DNA of 7,551 nucleotides from Actinomyces viscosus (lineage in GTDB: Bacteria; Bacteroidota; Bacteroidia; Flavobacteriales_D; Crocinitomicaceae): assembly GCA_943326975.2 (NCBI GenBank), contig CALPVI020000077.1:1-7551 (forward strand). Direction: 5' to 3'. The notes under the pieces are model-generated. The model searched no databases. It saw nothing but the letters and a program-made list of their open reading frames with translations, and was not told the DNA's origin. Shown here in pieces: positions 1 through 5,419 of the stretch. Both the position numbers and the translations under genes were made by a program. How positions within the stretch are numbered: the stretch's first letter is position 1; every line of letters begins with the position of its first letter.

Positions 1-409
1 GCTGTAATTGTTTCAATGTTTTTGTTTCTTCTTCATGCAGATGTTGTAAATACAAACTGTAAAACAATGAAAAATCGAGGTAGAATAAATGCGTTTGTTC
101 GATTGTACTGTTTTCGTTTAGATTTTTAAAATTAGCTTTAATTTTTTGCTCAATTGTATCTAATTCATGGTGTTGATTAAAATCATTAATTATATCCTTT
201 CCGATTTTTAGACCTAATTCATGCAGTAAAATCGTTTCTTCTAATTTAACATGACTTTCTAAAAGTATAAACAGCTCTTTTCCTATTTTTTGAAGTTCTC
301 CCAATTCTATTTTGTTGGAATAGTCCGTTTTTCCTAATAAGACTAAGAATTTTGAAAGTATGTATCTTAATCCTTTATGAGAAAATTTATAGGGATTGAA
401 TAAATTCAT
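1..409 (-). CDS. Hemerythrin-like (HHE domain) protein, C-terminus outside window
   Basis: The minus strand is open from the ATG at 409 to the window edge, giving 136 residues with the C-terminus missing. The pattern matches a hemerythrin-like four-helix bundle that binds a di-iron centre. It begins with an N-terminal FSHKGLR (His11). The second helix carries H-x3-E (His53, Glu57, in SHVKLEE). A His80-His81-Glu82 cluster follows, and a late helix carries HLHEEE (His123, Glu127). Family members bind O2 or NO, store iron or protect against nitrosative stress, and are soluble. Which role applies here cannot be read from the sequence. The arrangement resembles the Bacteroidota proteins annotated simply as hemerythrin domain-containing, which often begin with a similar HKxLR motif. 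The gene is divergent from the small gene at 546. No Shine-Dalgarno sequence is visible. Confidence 0.75.
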   Translation of the reverse strand, partial: MNLFNPYKFSHKGLRYILSKFLVLLGKTDYSNKIELGELQKIGKELFILLESHVKLEETILLHELGLKIGKDIINDFNQHHELDTIEQKIKANFKNLNENSTIEQTHLFYLDFSLFYSLYLQHLHEEETKTLKQLQ

Positions 410-424
410 TTTAATATTTTTATT

Positions 425-432
425 TAAAGTTA
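425..432 (-). promoter_or_regulatory. Possible -7 box for the hemerythrin-like gene
   Basis: Read on the minus strand this is TAACTTTA, a 7 of 8 match to the Bacteroidota -7 element TAnnTTTG. It lies 16 bases before the ATG at 409, which would give a very short leader. No convincing -33 TTG is seen at the usual distance, so this is tentative. Confidence 0.25.
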
Positions 433-479
433 AAAGATTTAATTAGAATACTCTCTTTTGGTTTTATTTTCTATTTATC

Positions 480-496
480 ACGTAAATAGCTTACGT
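480..496. repeat. Inverted repeat in the divergent intergenic region
   Basis: ACGTAA and TTACGT form perfect 6-base arms around a 5-base spacer (ATAGC). The repeat lies between the divergent hemerythrin-like gene and the 48-residue gene, ending 11 bases before the plus-strand -7 candidate at 507. It could be an operator shared by both genes. It has no T-run after it, so it does not look like a terminator. Confidence 0.4.
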
Positions 497-506
497 TCTA
501 CTGCGT

Positions 507-514
507 TAGTTTTG
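507..514 (+). promoter_or_regulatory. Candidate -7 box for the 48-residue gene
   Basis: TAGTTTTG is an exact match to the Bacteroidota -7 consensus TAnnTTTG. It lies 31 bases before the ATG at 546, giving a predicted 5' leader of about 25 bases. I see no clear -33 TTG at 17-23 bases upstream. Confidence 0.4.
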
Positions 515-545
515 CTTTCAAATAACCAATTAATACTGTTTTGTT

Positions 546-692
546 ATGAAAGGGAAAAGAGATTTAATTAAGAAAATTGAGCAATTATTAGAAGAAAAAG
601 AACGTGCCATCAGAGATAAGCAATATGATTTTGCAGATCGATTATGGAATGATATTCAATTGTATTTATCCATCCTGAACCACGTAGCGTAG
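546..692 (+). CDS. 48-residue protein with UVR (UvrB/UvrC-like) motif
   Basis: This short open frame runs from ATG to TAG. It encodes a charged, all-helical protein with no signal peptide or membrane segment. Residues about 17-38 read EKERAIRDKQYDFADRLWND, followed by I. This fits the UVR motif, a helical hairpin with an alternating acidic/basic face and the core F-x-x-A-x-x-L-R-D-x-I, here written DFADRLWNDI. In UvrB, UvrC and several ATPase adaptors this motif mediates protein-protein contacts. Free-standing UVR micro-proteins are also seen, usually without known function. The exact -7 box upstream and the 24-base gap to the next gene suggest the two are co-transcribed. The motif assignment is by eye and the Arg of the LRD core is replaced by Trp, so the resemblance is partial. 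Confidence 0.6.
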   Translation: MKGKRDLIKKIEQLLEEKERAIRDKQYDFADRLWNDIQLYLSILNHVA

Positions 693-716
693 TATAAATT
701 ATTAAATAGTAGAGAT

Positions 717-974
717 ATGTTGATTAAACACACTTTAGGTAAATATTTTTATGAAATTTTTCCTGAATTGATAAATTGTGATTTTTATAAAATCGTTCGT
801 TTCTTAGAGAAATATTATACTTTTCGATCGGAGAAGCCAATTATTACAGAATTTGGTAATTCAATTATCGTTGAGTTGGCTATTGAAACGATAGAACATG
901 AGTTATTTATTTTGAAACGGTTGAATCATCGTTTTGAAACGGAAAAAGCTACAGAAGTATTAATGGCGAGTTGA
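717..974 (+). CDS. Hypothetical 85-residue protein
   Basis: I do not recognise this protein. It starts at ATG 717, preceded by an A/G-rich stretch (agtagagat) that may serve as a weak ribosome site. The N-terminal half is aromatic-rich (GKYFYEIFPEL, YKIVRFLEKYYTF). The second half is probably helical (VELAIETIEHELFILKRLNHRF). There is no signal peptide, membrane segment or obvious catalytic motif, so it is likely cytoplasmic. It follows the UVR-like gene by 24 bases on the same strand, which suggests a small bicistronic unit. Its TGA lies one base from the stop codon of the convergent gene at 976-1548. The clean frame and ordinary amino-acid composition favour a real gene. Confidence 0.6.
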   Translation: MLIKHTLGKYFYEIFPELINCDFYKIVRFLEKYYTFRSEKPIITEFGNSIIVELAIETIEHELFILKRLNHRFETEKATEVLMAS

Positions 975-975
975 T

Positions 976-1548
976 TTATTTGATTTCTTCGACACAAATT
1001 CCTCTTACCATTGAATCCACTTGTTTGATTTTTAGTTCTTTTCCTTTGTATTTAATTTTATTCAAGAAAGGAGCTAAAGAGAATATAGGATCAATAATAG
1101 CGTTAAATTCAATTTCTTGTACATTTAAATCGTCTGATTCAAATTCATATTTGGCAATGGTACCTGTTTCAGTTTGTTTGATTAGCAAGTTTACGAAACC
1201 TTCTTTTGGTTCGAAATTCAATGGTGCCGTTTCAAAGTGATAAAAAGGAAAAAGCGAGTTATAACTAATGATTTCATTTGCAGTTATTTTAGTTATAAAT
1301 TTTCTTCCATTTTTGATTTCAATTTTATTTTTTGGATCTAAATCAAAAAGTAGAAATTCGGTTGAATTGCTGATTTTACTCCAATGATTGAATCCTAAAT
1401 TTTTAAGAATATCTAAATCCAGATAAAAATCAGATAAAGTAAGTTCGTGTTTGTCTCGGAAGGAGGTGTGTTTGTCATAAACTTCATTCGGAATCTCTAC
1501 GATCCAAAGTCGTGTAGCATTTCCTATTAAATTGATAATGAATGACAT
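976..1548 (-). CDS. Hypothetical 190-residue protein
   Basis: This is an unrecognised soluble protein with no signal peptide, lipobox or transmembrane helix. It starts MSFIINLIGNATRLWIVEIP from the ATG ending at 1548. It then has an acidic helical stretch (about residues 30-65) and alternating hydrophobic strands that suggest a mixed alpha/beta or mainly beta C-terminal half, including KIKYKGKELKIKQVDSM near the end. It is divergent from umuD and shares an approximately 150-base intergenic region with it. Its stop codon is one base from that of the convergent 85-residue gene. The frame is long and uninterrupted, whereas the opposite strand holds only a shorter shadow frame, so I am confident it is coding but not of its role. 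Confidence 0.75.
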   Translation of the reverse strand: MSFIINLIGNATRLWIVEIPNEVYDKHTSFRDKHELTLSDFYLDLDILKNLGFNHWSKISNSTEFLLFDLDPKNKIEIKNGRKFITKITANEIISYNSLFPFYHFETAPLNFEPKEGFVNLLIKQTETGTIAKYEFESDDLNVQEIEFNAIIDPIFSLAPFLNKIKYKGKELKIKQVDSMVRGICVEEIK

Positions 1549-1599
1549 TTATGTATGTTGTGTTTTGAGGATAATTTTTCGGTAGACGAATGTACGGAA

Positions 1600-1607
1600 C
1601 AAAGATG
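1600..1607 (-). promoter_or_regulatory. Possible -7 box for the 190-residue gene
   Basis: On the minus strand this reads CATCTTTG, matching TAnnTTTG except for the first base. It lies 51 bases before the ATG at 1548, which would give a leader of about 45 bases. No -33 element is evident at the right spacing. Confidence 0.25.
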
Positions 1608-1623
1608 TAAAAAGCAATTTTTA

Positions 1624-1671
1624 AAAATGATTAAAATTTAATCAAAAAATAGTTTATTTTTAAATCATTTT
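1624..1671. repeat. Nested inverted repeats upstream of umuDC (candidate operator)
   Basis: Two symmetric elements overlap here. AAAATGATT (1624-1632) is inverted exactly as AATCATTTT (1663-1671). Inside lies the perfect 15-base palindrome GATTAAAATTTAATC (1629-1643). The half-site TGATT/AATCA therefore occurs three times just before the -7 box at 1673, where a repressor could block the polymerase. The AT-rich background raises the chance of coincidence. It does not resemble the E. coli LexA box (CTG-N10-CAG) or the Gram-positive one (GAAC-N4-GTTC). Confidence 0.4.
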
Positions 1672-1672
1672 G

Positions 1673-1680
1673 TAAATTTG
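1673..1680 (+). promoter_or_regulatory. -7 promoter box of umuDC
   Basis: TAAATTTG matches the Bacteroidota -7 element TAnnTTTG exactly. Transcription should begin near 1686, leaving leaders of about 15 or 40 bases to the ATG codons at 1702 and 1726. The in-frame TTG at 1678 is part of this box and therefore cannot be the translation start if the promoter is real. A weak -33 candidate (TTTA, 1653-1656) sits 16 bases upstream. Confidence 0.55.
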
Positions 1681-1725
1681 AGACATAGATTAATAGAGAT
1701 AATGGGCAATCAATCAAGAGAAGAA

Positions 1726-2148
1726 ATGAAAGTAGAATTATTTACTTCAGTTATCGGAGATACTGTTCCTTTGCCTTTGATTTCAGAAGGTATCAGTGCC
1801 GGATTTCCTTCTCCTGCATTGGATTTTATAGATGTGGCTATCGATTTGAATAAGTATGTGATCAAGCGCCCTTCTTCTACTTTTTATGGTCGAGCAAAAG
1901 GTCAATCGATGAAAGATCGTGGAATTGATGATGGAGATTTAATGGTGATTGATAAAAGTATTCAACCGAAAAATGGACACATTGCTATTTGTTACATAGA
2001 AGGTAGTTATACAGTGAAAACGATTGAGATCAAAGAGAATTGTTGTTGGCTAATTCCTGCAAATAAAGCCTATCAACCTATAAAAGTGGAGGACGATAAT
2101 CAATTTTTGATTTGGGGAATTGTAACGTATGTGATTAAAAAAATCTAA
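1726..2148 (+). CDS. umuD: UmuD, self-cleaving subunit of DNA polymerase V
   Basis: UmuD belongs to the LexA/UmuD S24 serine protease family. RecA-ssDNA filaments stimulate it to cut itself into UmuD', which joins UmuC to form translesion polymerase V. From the ATG at 1726 the protein has 140 residues (E. coli UmuD has 139). All hallmarks fall one residue later than in E. coli: the cleavage site Ala25-Gly26 in SAGFPSP, catalytic Ser61 in GQSMKDRGIDDGD, and Lys98 in YTVKTI. The ATG is preceded by the purine-rich agagaagaa. An in-frame ATG at 1702 would add eight residues (MGNQSREE) and cannot be excluded. An in-frame TTG at 1678 lies inside the promoter and is rejected. The stop is six bases before umuC, so the two genes form one operon. 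Confidence 0.9.
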   Translation: MKVELFTSVIGDTVPLPLISEGISAGFPSPALDFIDVAIDLNKYVIKRPSSTFYGRAKGQSMKDRGIDDGDLMVIDKSIQPKNGHIAICYIEGSYTVKTIEIKENCCWLIPANKAYQPIKVEDDNQFLIWGIVTYVIKKI

Positions 2149-2154
2149 GTATTT

Positions 2155-3414
2155 ATGTTTGCATTGGTGGATTGTAATAATTTTTATGCTTCGTGCGAAC
2201 GTGTGTTTCGACCTGATTTGGTTGGTAAGCCGGTTGTTGTATTATCGAACAATGATGGCTGTGTGATTGCGCGTAGTGAAGAAGCGAAGACGGTTGGGAT
2301 TCCAATGGGGGCACCTGCATTTCAGTTTGAGCAAATTTTCAAGGAAAATGGGGTGAATGTATTTTCAGCTAATTTTGCTTTGTATGGAGATATGAGTCAT
2401 CGTGTGATGACAATTTTACAAGAGTATACACCCGAATATGAGATTTATAGTATTGATGAGGCTTTTTTGAAATTAAAAGGGTTTGATTTATATAATTTGA
2501 AAAATTATGGAATTGAAATGTCTCAAAGAGTGCGTAAATGGACAGGTATTCCAGTTAGTATAGGGATTGCTCCCACGAAAGCATTGGCAAAAATTGCGAA
2601 TCGGATAGCGAAAAAATTTCCTACCCAAACCGGCACATGTCATGTGATTGATTCTGAAGAAAAGCGATTAAAAGCATTGAAATGGACAAAAATAGAAGAT
2701 GTATGGGGAATTGGTCGAAAAAATGCAATTCGCTTGAGAGAGATAGGGGTAAAGACAGCGTTTGATTTTACTAAGATAGAAGATAATTGGGTGAAGCGAA
2801 ATCTTTCAATTGTTGGTGTGCGTTTAAAACGTGATTTACAAGGAATACCTACTTTGGATTTAGAAGAAGTCGCGCCAAAAAAAAATATTTCAACAACACG
2901 TTCATTCGAGCATACGTTGAGTCGATTGGAAGATTTAAAAGAACGCATCACAACGTTTGCGGTTTCTTGTGCAGAGAAATTACGAAAGCAAGATAGCTGT
3001 TGTAAGGCTTTGTACGTATTTGTTCGAAACAATCCGTTTAAGGAGAGTGAAGAATTTCATAAGATGGGTACAGTAGTTAAATTACCTTTTCCTACTAATT
3101 CAAGTATAGAAATAGCACGATTTGCCAACCAAGCATTGGAGCATATTTTTGTACCAGGCATACGTTATAAAAAAGCTGGTGTAATCATTTTGGATTTTAT
3201 TCCTCAGAGCGAAATTCAATTGTCTTTGTTTGAGAATAGTCATCCGAAACACCATCAATTAATGAAAGCGATGGACCGAATTAATTTATCTTTTGGACAA
3301 CAAAAACTGCGATTAGCCAGTCAAGATCAAAATCGTGTTTGGAAAATGAAGCAAGAACGACTATCTCCTAGATATACGACTTGTTTGAGTGAAGTGATTG
3401 TTGTAAATGTTTAG
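2155..3414 (+). CDS. umuC: UmuC, catalytic Y-family subunit of DNA polymerase V
   Basis: This is an error-prone lesion-bypass polymerase of 419 residues (E. coli UmuC has 422). The palm motifs are intact: MFALVDCNNFYASCE places the metal ligand Asp6 and the steric-gate Tyr11, and YSIDEAF places Asp101 and Glu102, all at the E. coli positions. SNNDGCVIAR (31-40) is the conserved finger segment. A helix-hairpin-helix thumb region lies at about 177-208 (DVWGIGRKNAIRLREIG), with the little-finger domain at about 240-350. QLSLF at 355-359 matches the beta-clamp binding motif (QLNLF in E. coli). The final 60 residues include the DQNRVWKMKQERLSPRYTT tail typical of UmuC. Nothing is truncated, and with umuD directly upstream the cassette should be functional. 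Confidence 0.95.
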   Translation: MFALVDCNNFYASCERVFRPDLVGKPVVVLSNNDGCVIARSEEAKTVGIPMGAPAFQFEQIFKENGVNVFSANFALYGDMSHRVMTILQEYTPEYEIYSIDEAFLKLKGFDLYNLKNYGIEMSQRVRKWTGIPVSIGIAPTKALAKIANRIAKKFPTQTGTCHVIDSEEKRLKALKWTKIEDVWGIGRKNAIRLREIGVKTAFDFTKIEDNWVKRNLSIVGVRLKRDLQGIPTLDLEEVAPKKNISTTRSFEHTLSRLEDLKERITTFAVSCAEKLRKQDSCCKALYVFVRNNPFKESEEFHKMGTVVKLPFPTNSSIEIARFANQALEHIFVPGIRYKKAGVIILDFIPQSEIQLSLFENSHPKHHQLMKAMDRINLSFGQQKLRLASQDQNRVWKMKQERLSPRYTTCLSEVIVVNV

Positions 3415-3444
3415 TAAAAAACAGATGCACAAATAAATTCTTTC

Positions 3445-3452
3445 TATCTTTC
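3445..3452 (+). promoter_or_regulatory. Candidate -7 box of nhaA
   Basis: TATCTTTC matches TAnnTTTG at 7 of 8 positions. It lies 31 bases after umuC and would start transcription near 3458, almost at the ATG at 3460 and about ten bases before the GTG of nhaA. That implies a leaderless or very short-leader mRNA. No clear -33 TTG is seen. Confidence 0.35.
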
Positions 3453-3459
3453 GAAAAAA

Positions 3460-3471
3460 ATGAAAAAGTGA
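3460..3471 (+). other. Three-codon mini-ORF overlapping the nhaA start
   Basis: ATG-AAA-AAG-TGA encodes Met-Lys-Lys and stops. Its TGA overlaps the nhaA GTG start in the tetranucleotide GTGA (3468-3471), the arrangement used for translational coupling. One extra A in the five-A run (3463-3467) would instead put this ATG in frame with nhaA, giving MKKVNTKRKK. The element may therefore mark a coupled leader, natural phase variation, or a missing base in the sequence. Confidence 0.4.
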
Positions 3472-4610
3472 ATACGAAAAGAAAAAAACGCGGCACCAAC
3501 TTATTTAAAGAATTTGTAGAGTCTGAAAAAATAGGAGGTTTTCTTTTGTTATTTGCGACCATCTTATCATTATTGCTGACAAATTTGTTTATTGGGGAGA
3601 GTTTTCCAAAATTGTGGCATATTTCGTTTGGACATTTTTCTATTGAACATATTGTCAATGATGGATTGATGACCATTTTCTTTTTATTGGTTGGACTTGA
3701 ATTGGAACGAGAAATTTACGTAGGTGAGTTGTCGAATATTCGAAAGGCGATGTTGCCAATAATAGCTGCAATCGGAGGGATGATTTTTCCAGCGTTAATT
3801 CATTACTTTTTTAATGCGGGTACAATTACACAATCTGGAGCAGGGATACCAACTGCAACGGATATTGCTTTTTCTTTAGCTGTATTATCCTTATTTAGTA
3901 AAAAAGTACCCAATTCATTAAAGATATTTTTGACTGCCTTGGCCATTGCAGATGATTTAGGTGCTGTGTTTGTGATAGGGATTTTCTATACAAAAACGAT
4001 TGTTTGGGGGAATTTAATGATAGCTTTATTGATATTTGCTTTATTGTTGGTATTCAATAGATTAAAAGTAAAATCCATTTATGTGTATTTGTTTTGTGGG
4101 TTTTGGATGTGGTTGTTTATGTTAAATTCGGGAATACATGCAACTATCAGCGGGGTAATGTTAGCGTTTGCAATTCCATTTACCAAAGAAAATAATATAT
4201 CAATAGCACTTCAACATAAATTACATAAACCGGTTGCATTGTACATTTTACCGCTTTTTGCTTTGGTAAATACAAGTATATATATCGGAGACAATTGGGC
4301 AGCCAATTTATTTTCATCAAATAGTGTAGGAGTGTTTTTGGGTTTAACACTCGGAAAACCAATTGGCATTCTATTTTTTACATTTTTAGCATTGTTATTA
4401 GGAATTGCAAAATTGCCAGGAGATTTAAAATGGAAGCATATTATTGGAGCAAGTTTGTTGGCAGGTATAGGATTTACAATGTCAATATTTGTTTCGGGAT
4501 TAGCTTTTCAAGATAAAGTAACAATTCAGTTTTCTCAAATTTCTGTATTGATAGCATCAGTTGTAGCAGCAATTCTTGGAGGTATTTGGTTTCGTTATTT
4601 TGTAAAATAA
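3468..4610 (+). CDS. nhaA: NhaA Na+/H+ antiporter
   Basis: This inner-membrane antiporter expels Na+ (or Li+) in exchange for protons, supporting pH and salt homeostasis. The protein has 380 residues (E. coli 388) with about 12 hydrophobic segments. The ion-binding pair Asp162-Asp163 lies in AIADDLGAVF. Asp132 in TATDIAFSLAVL matches E. coli Asp133. Glu78 and Arg81 in VGLELERE match the pH-sensor region. His224 in SGIHATISGV corresponds to E. coli His225, and a GKPIG motif supplies Lys297 (E. coli Lys300). The start is GTG at 3468; no in-frame ATG lies between it and the end of umuC. The basic N-terminus (NTKRKKRGTN) is followed by the usual NLFKEFVESEKIGG. It lies 53 bases after umuC and probably has its own promoter. 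Confidence 0.93.
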   Translation: MNTKRKKRGTNLFKEFVESEKIGGFLLLFATILSLLLTNLFIGESFPKLWHISFGHFSIEHIVNDGLMTIFFLLVGLELEREIYVGELSNIRKAMLPIIAAIGGMIFPALIHYFFNAGTITQSGAGIPTATDIAFSLAVLSLFSKKVPNSLKIFLTALAIADDLGAVFVIGIFYTKTIVWGNLMIALLIFALLLVFNRLKVKSIYVYLFCGFWMWLFMLNSGIHATISGVMLAFAIPFTKENNISIALQHKLHKPVALYILPLFALVNTSIYIGDNWAANLFSSNSVGVFLGLTLGKPIGILFFTFLALLLGIAKLPGDLKWKHIIGASLLAGIGFTMSIFVSGLAFQDKVTIQFSQISVLIASVVAAILGGIWFRYFVK

Positions 4611-4614
4611 ACTT

Positions 4615-4627
4615 AGAAGTTACTTCT
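4615..4627. repeat. Short palindrome between convergent gene ends
   Basis: AGAAGT and ACTTCT are perfect 6-base arms around a single T, just after the nhaA stop and overlapping the stop of the convergent gene. It could form a small hairpin affecting both transcripts. With no T-run on either side it is a poor intrinsic terminator. Confidence 0.25.
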
Positions 4628-4907
4628 TTCTGGTGAGCAAATTTTGAAAATCAGGTAGGGGATTCTCCATTGATTTTAATTCTTGAACCACAGTTGAACT
4701 GTTCTTCTTTAAAAATTCTTTCATTATGAGTTTATTAAACTCTTCTTTGTTTTGGAAGAGGTCTTTTAAAATAAATTCAGAATCATCTCGGTTCAAAAGC
4801 ATTAAATTTACAAAATCTTCAGCAATAGCTAAACGCATTGATACCAATAAGATATCATTGTATTTCGTGATTAAATCTTTAATTTTTTGTTCTTGCTCTG
4901 CGTTCAT
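4620..4907 (-). CDS. Hypothetical small helical protein (95 residues)
   Basis: I do not recognise this protein. It is highly charged, with no signal peptide or membrane helix, and appears all-helical: a first helix MNAEQEQKIKDLITKYNDIL, a central one with AIAEDFVNLMLL, and a third with NKEEFNKLIMKEFLKK. It ends in a flexible tail (NPLPDFQNLLTRKK). The size and helical pattern suit a small cytoplasmic adaptor or regulator, but nothing identifies a partner. It converges on nhaA with nine bases between nhaA's stop and its own. A perfect -7 promoter box lies 21 bases upstream of its ATG, which argues for independent transcription. The opposite-strand frame here is a shadow. Confidence 0.65.
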   Translation of the reverse strand: MNAEQEQKIKDLITKYNDILLVSMRLAIAEDFVNLMLLNRDDSEFILKDLFQNKEEFNKLIMKEFLKKNSSTVVQELKSMENPLPDFQNLLTRKK

Positions 4908-4927
4908 TTTGAGTAATAAAAGGGAAG

Positions 4928-4935
4928 CAAAGGTA
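4928..4935 (-). promoter_or_regulatory. -7 promoter box of the 95-residue gene
   Basis: Read on the minus strand this is TACCTTTG, an exact match to TAnnTTTG. It lies 20 bases before the ATG at 4907, giving a leader of about 15 bases. A TTG on the minus strand at 4965-4967 is farther away than the usual -33 spacing. Confidence 0.5.
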
Positions 4936-4994
4936 CTTGAATTTTAGAGATGTAACTTTGAAATCAAGCTGAAGTTTTACACAAAATTAAAATT

Positions 4995-5012
4995 AGAAAA
5001 AGTTATTTTTCT
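4995..5012 (-). terminator. Candidate terminator of the five-gene minus-strand operon
   Basis: AGAAAAA and TTTTTCT form perfect 7-base arms around a 4-base loop, ten bases past the stop of the VanZ-like gene. On the minus strand the stem is followed by a T-rich stretch (AATTTTAATTTT). The stem has only one G-C pair, so it would be weak. Confidence 0.35.
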
Positions 5013-5022
5013 TCAAGTATGA

Positions 5023-5415
5023 TTAATTTGATTCATTCTTGAAAATTCGCTGATAAATGAAACTGAAAACTTTGTAAACCATCCAAATGATAGAAAATAA
5101 GATTAAACCAGTAACATTGGATACTAGGTCTTCTTTGTCAAACCTTCCGTGTTTTAAACTAGGGAAATAATGTCTAGATAAACCTTGAAAAAGTTCTACA
5201 AAAATCCCAAAAAAGAATAAAAATAGAAAGATTACTAAGTGTCTTTTTTGGAAAAGTAGATTAAAAAATGCTGCTGCACAGAAATAGAAAAGTAAATGCA
5301 TTTCTTTGTCATGATGCCTGAATACTGATGGAAGTTTTACCATGAAACCAATTGCTGTTAGGATAAAACAAAAAAAGCAAATTGCTATTTTTTGAGAGAA
5401 TGATAAATTAAACAT
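5023..5415 (-). CDS. VanZ-like membrane protein
   Basis: This is an integral membrane protein of 130 residues with about four hydrophobic helices (roughly 10-27, 40-54, 59-73 and 100-120). It carries the polar residues typical of the VanZ-like family (phosphotransmission/teicoplanin-resistance type): D36-K37-x2-H40 in HHDKEMH, E74-x2-Q77 in FVELFQGLSR, and D96-x3-N100 in FDKEDLVSNVTGL. In Bacteroidota such proteins are common, and their substrate is generally unknown. An envelope role is the usual guess. I chose the ATG at 5415, four bases after the stop of the preceding gene (TAG-TAAT-ATG), which fits translational coupling. A TTG at 5439 would add eight residues and overlap the upstream gene. 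It is the last gene of the operon. Confidence 0.8.
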   Translation of the reverse strand: MFNLSFSQKIAICFFCFILTAIGFMVKLPSVFRHHDKEMHLLFYFCAAAFFNLLFQKRHLVIFLFLFFFGIFVELFQGLSRHYFPSLKHGRFDKEDLVSNVTGLILFSIIWMVYKVFSFIYQRIFKNESN

Positions 5416-5419
5416 ATTA

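Noticed and set aside
971..1240. Plus-strand open frame of 89 codons
   Set aside because: It begins at TTG inside the end of the 85-residue gene and runs antisense to the 190-residue gene, which is longer and has normal composition; the serine-rich product is typical of a shadow frame.
1578..1600. Imperfect dyad TTCGGTA...TACGGAA, considered as a LexA or SOS box
   Set aside because: The arms mismatch and the spacing fits no known LexA consensus; GGAAC occurs only once, without a GTTC partner at four bases.
2640..3032. Minus-strand open frame of 130 codons within umuC
   Set aside because: Fully antisense to umuC, whose motifs are unambiguous; the product is phenylalanine- and serine-rich without recognisable features.
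3368..3676. Minus-strand open frame of 102 codons across the umuC-nhaA junction
   Set aside because: It spans the ends of two well-supported genes and the intergenic promoter; no promoter or start context of its own.
4180..4362. Minus-strand open frame of 60 codons within nhaA
   Set aside because: Antisense to transmembrane codons of nhaA, which readily create open shadow frames.
4726..4947. Plus-strand open frame of 73 codons
   Set aside because: Antisense to the 95-residue gene, which has an exact -7 promoter box; the plus frame is lysine/serine-rich and covers that promoter.
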